From NCBI GenBank assembly GCA_031431035.1, contig JANPCR010000029.1:1-22677 (forward strand): a DNA stretch of 22,677 bases. The letters run 5' to 3'. The stretch is from JANYCG01 sp031431035 (GTDB lineage: Bacteria > Pseudomonadota > Gammaproteobacteria > Burkholderiales > Burkholderiaceae_C). Positions 14,644 through 21,910 of the stretch are shown here, one piece after another (the stretch's first letter is position 1; each line of letters starts with the position of its first letter). The notes under the pieces are model-generated. The model saw nothing but the letters and a program-made list of their open reading frames with translations, had not been told where the DNA came from and did not search any database. The position numbers and the translations under genes are program-made.

Positions 14644-16491
14644 ATGGCAGATGTTAATAGTTTCCCTCAACGCCTTGATTCGTCGCTAGCCTACGACATT
14701 GCCAAAGCCATGATGGATGGCTTCAATCGGCACTATCGGCTGTTTCGCACTGAATCGTCGCGCGCAAAGCATCGTTTTGAAACTGCGGACTGGCACGGCC
14801 AGCAGCGAGCGCAGCGCGAACGCATTGAGTTTTACGATCTGCGTGTCAAAGAATGCTCGATTCGGCTTGAACGTGAGTTCAAAGCGGGTGATCAGCCCAT
14901 GGATATTTGGCAGCAGGTCAAGTTGCACTACATCGGGCTGTTGGTGAACCACCATCAGCCTGAACTGGCTGAGACATTTTTCAATTCAGTCACGACCAAA
15001 ATATTGCACCGTACGCATTTTCACAACGACTTTATCTTTGTTCGCCCAGCCGTCAGCACCGAGTACATTGAAAACGGCGAGCCGGAGGCCCGCCCCACTT
15101 ACCGCGCCTACTACCCTACCCGCGAAAGCATGGCAGACGTGATGGTCACTATGGTGCAAGATTTTGACTTGCGAGTGGCCTTTTCTGACCTGCCGCGCGA
15201 TGCTGCTTATGTCGTCAAGGCCATGGACGGCAAGCTGCTGGATGCGAAACTGCGAGCTAATTTTCAGATTCAGGTGCTGACCAGCCTGTTCTACCGCAAC
15301 AAAGGTGCCTATTTGGTGGGCAAGCTGATCAACGGATTCAATGAATTCCCGTTTGCCCTGCCCATCCTTCATAACGACCAAGGCAAGTTGTCGATTGACG
15401 CCGCCCTGTTTGGCGAAGACGATTTGCTGATGTTGTTCAGCTTTGCCCGCGCCTACTTCATGGTGGACATGGAAATACCGTCGGCTTATGTGCAGTTTTT
15501 GCGCAGCATGATGCCGCGCAAGCCGCGCAATGAGATTTACAGTGCGTTGGGGCTGCAAAAGCAAGGAAAGACGCTTTTCTACCGCGATTTTTTGCACCAT
15601 CTGCGCCACTCCAGTGACAAGTTCCGCATCGCTCCGGGCATCAAGGGTATGGTCATGCTGGTTTTTGATCTGCCTTCATTTCCCTATGTGTTCAAGGTCA
15701 TCAAAGACTATTACCCACCGCAAAAAGACACCACCCGCGAGCAGATCAAGGGCAAGTACCTGCTGGTCAAGCAGCATGACCGCGTGGGACGCATGGCCGA
15801 CACGCTGGAGTACAGCGAGGTGGCTTTCCCCCGCGAGCGATTTGACGAAGAACTCATCGCCGAAATTGAAAAGTTTGCCCCCAGCCAGCTTGAGATCAGT
15901 GACCGTGATGGCGATGGCTGCAATGAAGTCATCATCAAGCACGTCTACATTGAGCGGCGCATGATTCCGCTGAACATCTACCTGCAAGAAGCGTTTGATG
16001 CGGGTGGCGCTGACCCGTGCCTGCCCGCCTCAGGTGCCCGTGCCCGGGAACAGATCGAGCGTGGTGTGGTCGAGTATGGAAACGCCATCAAAGACCTGGT
16101 TGCCGCGAATATTTTCCCAGGTGACATGCTTTGGAAGAACTTTGGCATCACGCGCCATGGCAAAGTTGTTTTTTACGACTATGACGAGATTGAGTACATC
16201 ACAGACTGCAACTTTCGCGTAGTGCCGCCAGCGCGCAATGAAGAAGATGAAATGAGTGGTGAAGTTTGGTACAAAGTCGGGCCCAAAGACGTGTTTCCGG
16301 AGACCTTTGGCCCCTTTTTGCTGGGCAACCCGGCCGTGCGCAGTGTTTTCATGAAGCACCACGCCGATTTGCTGGAGGCCAACTTCTGGCAGGGTCATAA
16401 GAATCGTATTTTGGAGGGGCATGTTTTTGACGTGTTCCCCTATGAGCGTGAAAAGAGATTTGTCAACTTTGAGGAGCACACCAGTGTCTGA
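14644..16491 (+). CDS. aceK: Isocitrate dehydrogenase kinase/phosphatase
   Basis: This bifunctional enzyme phosphorylates and dephosphorylates isocitrate dehydrogenase, which controls carbon flow between the TCA cycle and the glyoxylate shunt. It is 615 residues, near the usual 570-610. The N-terminal regulatory half is conserved (RIEFYDLRVKECSIRLEREF). The kinase ATP loop is APGIKGMVM (330-338) with K351 downstream in VFKVIKD. The catalytic segment is GNAIKDLVAANIFPGDMLWK followed by NFGITRHGKVVFYDYDEI, with the Asp, Asn and Asp residues of the AceK active site. In E. coli aceK lies with aceBA; here it sits in a leucine catabolic cluster. Its 3' end overlaps the thiolase start by 8 bp. Confidence 0.96.
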   Translation: MADVNSFPQRLDSSLAYDIAKAMMDGFNRHYRLFRTESSRAKHRFETADWHGQQRAQRERIEFYDLRVKECSIRLEREFKAGDQPMDIWQQVKLHYIGLLVNHHQPELAETFFNSVTTKILHRTHFHNDFIFVRPAVSTEYIENGEPEARPTYRAYYPTRESMADVMVTMVQDFDLRVAFSDLPRDAAYVVKAMDGKLLDAKLRANFQIQVLTSLFYRNKGAYLVGKLINGFNEFPFALPILHNDQGKLSIDAALFGEDDLLMLFSFARAYFMVDMEIPSAYVQFLRSMMPRKPRNEIYSALGLQKQGKTLFYRDFLHHLRHSSDKFRIAPGIKGMVMLVFDLPSFPYVFKVIKDYYPPQKDTTREQIKGKYLLVKQHDRVGRMADTLEYSEVAFPRERFDEELIAEIEKFAPSQLEISDRDGDGCNEVIIKHVYIERRMIPLNIYLQEAFDAGGADPCLPASGARAREQIERGVVEYGNAIKDLVAANIFPGDMLWKNFGITRHGKVVFYDYDEIEYITDCNFRVVPPARNEEDEMSGEVWYKVGPKDVFPETFGPFLLGNPAVRSVFMKHHADLLEANFWQGHKNRILEGHVFDVFPYEREKRFVNFEEHTSV

Positions 16492-17716
16492 CCCCCTAAA
16501 ACAAGCCCACGGCCAAGCCCACGCCAATTCTGTTTCCGACCCAGTTGTCATCGTCGGGGCCGCGCGCACGCCCATGGGCGGTTTTCAAGGCGATTTTTCG
16601 TCATTGGCGGCACACGATCTGGGTGGCGCCGCGATCAAAGCGGCCGTCGAACGTTCTGGCGTTGCTGCCGATTTGGTGACTGAAGTCTTGTTTGGCAATT
16701 GCCTGATGGCAGGGCAGGGCCAGGCTCCAGCGAGGCAAGCAGTGTTCAAAGGCGGTTTGCCTATCAGCGCGGGCGCGGTTACCTTGTCCAAAATGTGCGG
16801 ATCAGGCATGAAGGCGGCCATGATGGCGCACGACATGCTGCTGGCGGGCAGCCATGACGTGATGGTGGCGGGCGGCATGGAGAGCATGACCAATGCCCCA
16901 CATTTGCTGCTGAAAGGGCGCAGTGGCATTCGCATTGGGCATGACCGCGTGATGGATCACATGATGCTGGATGGGCTGGAAGATGCCTACGAGGCCGGTC
17001 GGTCCATGGGCACGTTTGGTGAAGACTGCGCTGCCAAATACAGCTTCACCCGCGCGCAGCAAGATGCGTTTGCCACCGCTAGCGTGCAGCGTGCGCAAGC
17101 AGCCACCACGTCCGGCGCGTTTGCCGCCGAAATCACGCCCGTGACGGTCAAAGGCCGCGCGGGCGACACTGTGATCTCCATCGACGAAGGGCCAGGCAAG
17201 ATCAAGCTGGACAAAATCCCTGCATTGAAACCAGCATTCAAAAAAGACGGCACGATCACCGCAGCCAGCAGTTCCAGCATTAACGACGGCGCAGCCGCGA
17301 TGGTGCTGATGCGGGCGTCCACTGCTGCAAAATTGGGCCTGAAGCCCTTGGCCAAAATTGTGGCCCATGGCACGCATGCGCAAGAGCCCAACTGGTTTGC
17401 CACAGCCCCGCTGGGTGCCGTGAACAAGGTCTTGGCCAAAGCGGGTTGGGCGGTGAAGGACGTGGATTTGTGGGAGGTGAATGAGGCATTTGCTGTGGTG
17501 CCCATGGCCCTGATGCACGAACTGAAGTTAAGCCACGACATCGTGAACGTGAACGGCGGCGCCTGCGCTTTGGGCCATCCGATTGGTGCCAGCGGCGCGC
17601 GCATCATGGTGACTTTGATGTACGCCCTGAAGGCACGCGGGTTGAAAAAAGGCGTGGCCACCCTTTGCATTGGCGGCGGCGAAGGAACTGCCATTGCAAT
17701 TGAAATGCTGGGGTGA
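16484..17716 (+). CDS. Acetyl-CoA C-acetyltransferase (thiolase)
   Basis: This 410-residue thiolase-superfamily enzyme is most like biosynthetic or degradative acetyl-CoA acetyltransferases (AtoB/PhaA type). The active-site nucleophile is C105 in KMCGSGMK, and the other catalytic residues are H365 in ALGHPIGASGAR and C395 in CIGGGEGT. The best start is GTG at 16484, with GAGGAG at 16471-16476 as ribosome binding site. It overlaps the aceK stop by 8 bp. The frame is open to 16421, but that part is aceK read in another frame. The gene may cleave acetoacetyl-CoA from leucine degradation or act in polyhydroxybutyrate synthesis; substrate length is not decided by sequence. Confidence 0.92.
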   Translation: MSDPLKQAHGQAHANSVSDPVVIVGAARTPMGGFQGDFSSLAAHDLGGAAIKAAVERSGVAADLVTEVLFGNCLMAGQGQAPARQAVFKGGLPISAGAVTLSKMCGSGMKAAMMAHDMLLAGSHDVMVAGGMESMTNAPHLLLKGRSGIRIGHDRVMDHMMLDGLEDAYEAGRSMGTFGEDCAAKYSFTRAQQDAFATASVQRAQAATTSGAFAAEITPVTVKGRAGDTVISIDEGPGKIKLDKIPALKPAFKKDGTITAASSSSINDGAAAMVLMRASTAAKLGLKPLAKIVAHGTHAQEPNWFATAPLGAVNKVLAKAGWAVKDVDLWEVNEAFAVVPMALMHELKLSHDIVNVNGGACALGHPIGASGARIMVTLMYALKARGLKKGVATLCIGGGEGTAIAIEMLG

Positions 17717-17768
17717 TGTCAGTTTGCCTTGATAGACGATCTAAATAGAGCCCAAGCCGGAGCCTGCC

Positions 17769-18896
17769 TTGATCCTGAATTCTGACCAAGAAATGATTCG
17801 CGATGCGGTGCGCAGCTTTGCGCAAACCGAGTTGTGGCCCAACGCCGCAAAGTGGGACAAAGAGCACCATTTCCCTCGAGAGGCTCATAAAGGATTGGCA
17901 GCGCTTGGAGCCTACGGCATTTGTGTGCCCGAAGAATTTGGCGGTGCCAATCTGGACTATGTGACCTTGGCCCTGGTGCTGGAAGAAATTGCGGCGGGGG
18001 ACGGTGGTACCAGCACGGTCATCAGCGTGACCAACTGTCCCGTCAATGCTATTTTGCTGAATTTTGGCAATGCGGCGCAAAAGAAAAAGTGGCTTGAACT
18101 CTTGGCGCAAGGCCACTTGTTGGGCGCGTTTTGTCTGACCGAGCCGCATGTCGGCTCTGACGCCTCAGCGCTCAAGACAACCGCTGTAAAGGATGCTGAC
18201 GGCTATGTGATCAACGGCGTCAAGCAGTTCATCACCAGCGGCAAAAATGGCGATGTGGCCATTGTGATTGCTGTGACTGACAAAGCGGCGGGCAAGCGGG
18301 GCATGAGCGCATTCATTGTGCCCACCAACGCGCCAGGCTATGTGGTGGCCCGACTGGAAGACAAACTGGGTCAGCATTCCAGTGACACCGCGCAAATCAA
18401 TTTTGACAACTGCCGCATTCCCGCTGAGAACCTGATTGGGCATGAGGGCGAAGGCTACAAAATTGCGCTCGGTGGGCTGGAGGGTGGTCGCATTGGCATC
18501 GCCGCACAGAGTGTGGGCATGGCGCGCAGTGCCTTTGACTGCGCTTTGGCCTACGCCAAGCAACGCGAAAGTTTTGGTCAACCGATCTTCAACCACCAAG
18601 CAGTGGGTTTCAGGCTGGCCGATTGCGCCACCCAAATCGAGGCGGCCCGTCAGTTGATTTGGCATGCGGCGTCGTTGCGCGACGCGGGCCGCCCCTGCCT
18701 GAAGGAAGCGGCGATGGCCAAGCTGTTTGCCAGCGAAATGGCCGAGCAAGTTTGCAGCGTGGCCATCCAGACCCTCGGCGGCTATGGTTATGTGAGCGAC
18801 TTCCCGGTAGAGCGCATTTACCGCGACGTGCGGGTGTGCCAAATTTACGAAGGGACCAGCGATGTGCAAAAAATCATCATCCAGCGCAGTTTGTAA
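17769..18896 (+). CDS. Acyl-CoA dehydrogenase
   Basis: This 375-residue FAD-dependent acyl-CoA dehydrogenase is of the short/medium or short-branched-chain type. CLTEPHVGSD is the flavin-contact motif (usually SEPxAGSD), QFITSGKNGD follows it, and the catalytic base is E361 in YEGTSDVQK, the classical C-terminal location. The H in TEPHVGSD replaces the usual A/G-rich residue. The start is TTG at 17769, with GGAG (17759-17762) six bases before it; no ATG gives a proper N-terminus. It lies 52 bp after the thiolase. The substrate is not known; isobutyryl-, 2-methylbutyryl- or butyryl-CoA fit the context. Confidence 0.9.
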   Translation: MILNSDQEMIRDAVRSFAQTELWPNAAKWDKEHHFPREAHKGLAALGAYGICVPEEFGGANLDYVTLALVLEEIAAGDGGTSTVISVTNCPVNAILLNFGNAAQKKKWLELLAQGHLLGAFCLTEPHVGSDASALKTTAVKDADGYVINGVKQFITSGKNGDVAIVIAVTDKAAGKRGMSAFIVPTNAPGYVVARLEDKLGQHSSDTAQINFDNCRIPAENLIGHEGEGYKIALGGLEGGRIGIAAQSVGMARSAFDCALAYAKQRESFGQPIFNHQAVGFRLADCATQIEAARQLIWHAASLRDAGRPCLKEAAMAKLFASEMAEQVCSVAIQTLGGYGYVSDFPVERIYRDVRVCQIYEGTSDVQKIIIQRSL

Positions 18897-18945
18897 GCGC
18901 TTCGCGCGTGGTCGCCGCTGTCCAGCCTGGCTCGTAGCATGTTGA

Positions 18946-19015
18946 GATTGCTATAATATAAATAGCAAAGTAGCTATATTATTCGAGAGCTAGAGCTCTA
19001 TTTTGTTCATAAATT
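18946..19015. repeat. AT-rich intergenic element with nested inverted repeats
   Basis: This part of the 209-bp gap stands out by low GC. ATAATATA (18953-18960) pairs with TATATTAT (18975-18982). GCTAT (18950-18954, and again 18973-18977) flanks ATAGC (18962-18966) so that two alternative stems are possible. AGAGCT and AGCTCT pair at 18986-18999. The run ending in GAGCTAGAGCTCTATTTTG resembles, from memory, a short degenerate intergenic repeat scattered through Comamonadaceae genomes, but I cannot verify family membership without a search. Confidence 0.45.
18949..18957 (+). promoter_or_regulatory. Possible extended -10 promoter
   Basis: TGCTATAAT is a perfect extended -10 sequence (TGnTATAAT). 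No -35 hexamer stands at proper spacing, which extended -10 promoters may not need. It would give a leader of about 140 nt before the rhodanese gene, including the long inverted repeat. It lies inside the repeat-like element, so it could be an accident of AT-rich sequence. Confidence 0.35.
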
Positions 19016-19035
19016 AGCAAAAAACCTGATTTTCA

Positions 19036-19067
19036 TCATTATTTACCACAAATGTGGTAAATAATGA
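19036..19067. promoter_or_regulatory. 15-bp perfect inverted repeat upstream of the rhodanese gene
   Basis: TCATTATTTACCACA (19036-19050) and its exact reverse complement TGTGGTAAATAATGA (19053-19067) are separated by only two bases. The end is 38 bp before the rhodanese ATG. A 2-nt centre is poor for an RNA hairpin loop but ideal for a dimeric repressor site; there is no following T-run typical of a terminator. I saw no second copy in the window. The binding protein is unknown. Confidence 0.6.
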
Positions 19068-19105
19068 CGCTTTTCATCAATTCACCCAACCAGAGTTAGC
19101 CCACC

Positions 19106-19528
19106 ATGCCCATTACAAAAAGCGCCATGCAACTCGTTGACGAGGCCATGAAAGAGGTAAAAACCTATTCGGTCGATTCCGTTCGCGCCCGCATGGGCTC
19201 GCCCGACCTGCTGATTGTCGACATTCGTGATGTGCGCGAGCTCAACGAAGGCACCGTCAAAGGCGCGTTCCATGCGCCGCGCTGCATGCTTGAATTTTGG
19301 GTAGACCCCGCGTCGCCGTACCACAAGAAGCTATTTGCCGATGAAACCAAAGAGTTCGTCATGTTTTGCGGCGCGGGCTGGCGCAGTGCGCTGGCAGCCA
19401 AAACCTTGCAAGACATGGGCATGACCAATGTGGCGCACATTGACGGTGGTTACGCTGAATGGGTCAAATCTGGCGCACCGACCGAGACCTTGGAGGAGCG
19501 CAAAGCGCAGCGTCAAAAGTCGACATGA
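19106..19528 (+). CDS. Rhodanese-like domain protein
   Basis: This 140-residue single-domain rhodanese is probably a cytoplasmic sulfurtransferase; no signal peptide is seen. The active-site cysteine is C88 in the loop CGAGWR (88-93), the standard six-residue CxxxxR loop, so catalysis is plausible. LIVDIRDVRELNEGTVKGAFHAPR (about 36-59) is the typical CH2A region, and GGYAEWVKSGAP is the C-terminal signature. Its role in this cluster is not clear. The ATG at 19106 begins 38 bp after a long inverted repeat, and the gene probably starts a new transcript that continues into the HAD gene 26 bp downstream. Confidence 0.9.
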   Translation: MPITKSAMQLVDEAMKEVKTYSVDSVRARMGSPDLLIVDIRDVRELNEGTVKGAFHAPRCMLEFWVDPASPYHKKLFADETKEFVMFCGAGWRSALAAKTLQDMGMTNVAHIDGGYAEWVKSGAPTETLEERKAQRQKST

Positions 19529-19554
19529 CACAAGCTTGCATGAAATAGGCCAAC

Positions 19555-20220
19555 ATGAAATTCCAAGCCGTTCTGTTTGATTGCGATGGCGTGCTGGCTG
19601 ACAGCGAGCCGCTGACCAATGGCGTGCTGCGGGACATGCTGCAAGAGCTGGGCTGGAATTTGTCGGTCGACGACTGCATGCGGATGTTTGTCGGCAAAGC
19701 GGTCAAAGACGAGATGGCGCAAATTGCGGTCAAAACCGGGCAGACGCTAACTGCTGACTGGCAAGCTGAATTTGTGCAGCGGCGCAACCTGGCATTGCAG
19801 ACTAATCTTCAGGCGATTCCCCAAATTCACGCAGCCGTCCAACAGATTCATGAGCAACAGAATGGTGCCATTGCCTGCGCATCCGGCGCGGACCGCTTCA
19901 AGGTGGAAATGATGCTGCGCCACTTGAAGCTGATTGACTATTTTGAAGGCCGCATTTTCAGTGGGTATGAAATGCCGCGTTCCAAGCCGTTTCCTGATGT
20001 TTACCTTGCTGCAGCGTTGGCCTTGGCGGCAGTGCCCGAGCAGTGTGCCGTGATTGAAGACACGGTGACTGGCGTGCGCGCAGGTGTGGCCGCGGGTGCC
20101 ACAGTATTTGCCTATTCACCCATCACCACCTTGCACGTGACCAGTGCTGAACTGATGGCGGCCGGCGCCCAGCATATTTTCAGCGACATGGCTCAATTGC
20201 CTGATCTTTTGGCAAGCTGA
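19555..20220 (+). CDS. HAD-family hydrolase (phosphoglycolate phosphatase/beta-phosphoglucomutase-like)
   Basis: This 221-residue subfamily IA HAD phosphatase has nucleophile D9 and general acid D11 in LFDCDGVLADSEP. It also has the motif II serine in ACASGADRFK, the motif III lysine in RSKPFPDVYL, and the acidic motif IV VIEDTVTGVRAG. A helical cap lies between about residues 16 and 85. The substrate is likely a small sugar phosphate or phosphoglycolate; the family is too broad to decide. The gene sits 26 bp after the rhodanese gene and 35 bp before liuB, in the same direction. Confidence 0.9.
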   Translation: MKFQAVLFDCDGVLADSEPLTNGVLRDMLQELGWNLSVDDCMRMFVGKAVKDEMAQIAVKTGQTLTADWQAEFVQRRNLALQTNLQAIPQIHAAVQQIHEQQNGAIACASGADRFKVEMMLRHLKLIDYFEGRIFSGYEMPRSKPFPDVYLAAALALAAVPEQCAVIEDTVTGVRAGVAAGATVFAYSPITTLHVTSAELMAAGAQHIFSDMAQLPDLLAS

Positions 20221-20255
20221 ATGCCTCGAATGTCCTCCAAAGAGTGAAATAGACC

Positions 20256-21878
20256 ATGCCCATGATCGAGTCCAAACTCAACGCCCGCTCTGCGGAGTTT
20301 CAGGCCAATGCAGCAGCACTTCGCGCGGCAGTGGATGACCTGAATGCCAAGCTAGCGGTCTCCTCCAAAGGCGGTGGCGACGCTGCGCGGGCCAAGCACA
20401 CTGCTCGCGGCAAGTTGCTGCCGCGCGAACGAGTGCAAATGTTGCTTGACCCCGGCACGCCGTTTTTGGAACTTTCGCCCTTGGCTGCACTCAGCATGTA
20501 CCCCGACCGTGATGGCACGGACAGCGCGCCCTGCGCAGGCGTGATCACCGGCATTGGCCGTGTCAGCGGCGTGGATTGTCTGATTGTCTGCAACGATGCG
20601 ACTGTCAAAGGAGGCACTTACTACCCGATGACGGTCAAAAAGCATCTGCGTGCGCAAGAGATTGCCCAGCAAAACAGTCTGCCGTGCATTTACCTGGTCG
20701 ATTCGGGAGGGGCCAATTTGCCCAACCAGGATGATGTGTTTCCAGACCGCGATCACTTTGGCCGCATTTTCTTCAACCAAGCCAACATGAGCGCCCAAGG
20801 CATCGCGCAGATTGCCGTGGTCATGGGCTCGTGCACGGCGGGCGGTGCCTATGTGCCCGCGATGAGCGACGAGACGATCATCGTCAAAGGGCAAGGCACC
20901 ATATTTTTGGGTGGCCCGCCGCTGGTAAAGGCTGCAACGGGTGAGGTTGTTTCAGCCGAAGATTTGGGTGGTGGCGACGTGCACACCCGCCTGTCTGGCG
21001 TGGCTGACCATTTGGCGTCCAACGACCCGCATGCCCTGGCCTTGGCCCGCAATGTGGTCAAAACCCTGAACCGCCAGAAGGCGACATCGCTGAAGGTGCA
21101 GCCAGCTGCCGCGCCTCGCTATGCGCCAGAAGAAATGTACGGCGTGATTCCGGCCGATACCCGCAAACCCTATGACGTGCGAGAGGTGATTGCCCGCATC
21201 GTGGATGGCTCGGAGTTTGATGAATTCAAAGCCCGTTTTGGCTCCACGCTGGTTTGTGGCTTTGCGCACATTGAAGGCATGCCGGTGGGCTTTGTCGCCA
21301 ACAACGGCATTTTATTTTCAGAGTCAGCGCAAAAGGGAGCGCATTTCATTGAGCTGTGCTGCCAGCGCAAAGTGCCTCTGGTGTTTTTGCAAAACATCAC
21401 CGGTTTCATGGTGGGGCGCAAATATGAAAACGAGGGCATTGCCCGCCACGGCGCCAAAATGGTGACGGCAGTGGCGACAGCGCAGGTGCCCAAATTCACC
21501 ATCATCATTGGCGGCAGCTATGGCGCAGGCAACTACGGCATGTGTGGGCGGGCCTACTCGCCACGTTTTTTGTGGATGTGGCCCAACGCGCGCATTTGCG
21601 TGATGGGTGGCGAACAAGCCGCTGGCGTTTTGGCAACCGTCCGGCGCGATGGCATTGAAGCCAAGGGCGGCAGCTGGAGCGCTGATGAAGAAGCCAAGTT
21701 CAAGCAACCTGTACTGGATCAGTTCGCGCACCAGTCACACCCTTACTACGCCAGCGCCCGGCTCTGGGACGACGGTGTGATCGACCCGGCGGACACCCGC
21801 CGTGTGTTGGGACTTGCCCTGTCTGCAAGCCTGAATGCGCCCATTGCCGACACCAAGTTTGGTGTCTTTCGGATGTAA
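20256..21878 (+). CDS. liuB: Methylcrotonoyl-CoA carboxylase, carboxyltransferase (beta) subunit
   Basis: This is the carboxyltransferase subunit of biotin-dependent 3-methylcrotonyl-CoA carboxylase, which makes 3-methylglutaconyl-CoA in leucine breakdown. It is 540 residues, near the usual 535. Features are the ARGKLLPRERVQMLLDPGTP start of the carboxyltransferase domain, the CoA-side GSCTAGGAYVPAMSDE, the oxyanion segment FLQNITGFMVG, and the biotin-side GGSYGAGNYGMCGRAYSPRF with WPNARICVMGGEQAAGVLA. This last pattern separates it from propionyl-CoA carboxylase. The ATG at 20256 is used; the second ATG two codons later is possible. The biotin-carboxylase partner (LiuD) is not in the window and should lie downstream. 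Confidence 0.93.
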   Translation: MPMIESKLNARSAEFQANAAALRAAVDDLNAKLAVSSKGGGDAARAKHTARGKLLPRERVQMLLDPGTPFLELSPLAALSMYPDRDGTDSAPCAGVITGIGRVSGVDCLIVCNDATVKGGTYYPMTVKKHLRAQEIAQQNSLPCIYLVDSGGANLPNQDDVFPDRDHFGRIFFNQANMSAQGIAQIAVVMGSCTAGGAYVPAMSDETIIVKGQGTIFLGGPPLVKAATGEVVSAEDLGGGDVHTRLSGVADHLASNDPHALALARNVVKTLNRQKATSLKVQPAAAPRYAPEEMYGVIPADTRKPYDVREVIARIVDGSEFDEFKARFGSTLVCGFAHIEGMPVGFVANNGILFSESAQKGAHFIELCCQRKVPLVFLQNITGFMVGRKYENEGIARHGAKMVTAVATAQVPKFTIIIGGSYGAGNYGMCGRAYSPRFLWMWPNARICVMGGEQAAGVLATVRRDGIEAKGGSWSADEEAKFKQPVLDQFAHQSHPYYASARLWDDGVIDPADTRRVLGLALSASLNAPIADTKFGVFRM

Positions 21879-21910
21879 CTCGTCGGTCACCTATCAGTTC
21901 AAATCCGCCT

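Noticed and set aside
16421..16483. ATG start of the thiolase at 16421
   Set aside because: It lies fully inside aceK; the GTG at 16484 has a GAGGAG site at the right distance and gives a normal N-terminus.
16802..17694. Two long antisense ORFs opposite the thiolase
   Set aside because: Their composition is that of reverse-frame thiolase codons and they show no motif.
17726..17773. GCCTTGAT direct repeat before the acyl-CoA dehydrogenase gene
   Set aside because: It is only 8 bp, and the second copy includes the TTG start codon; chance is enough to explain it.
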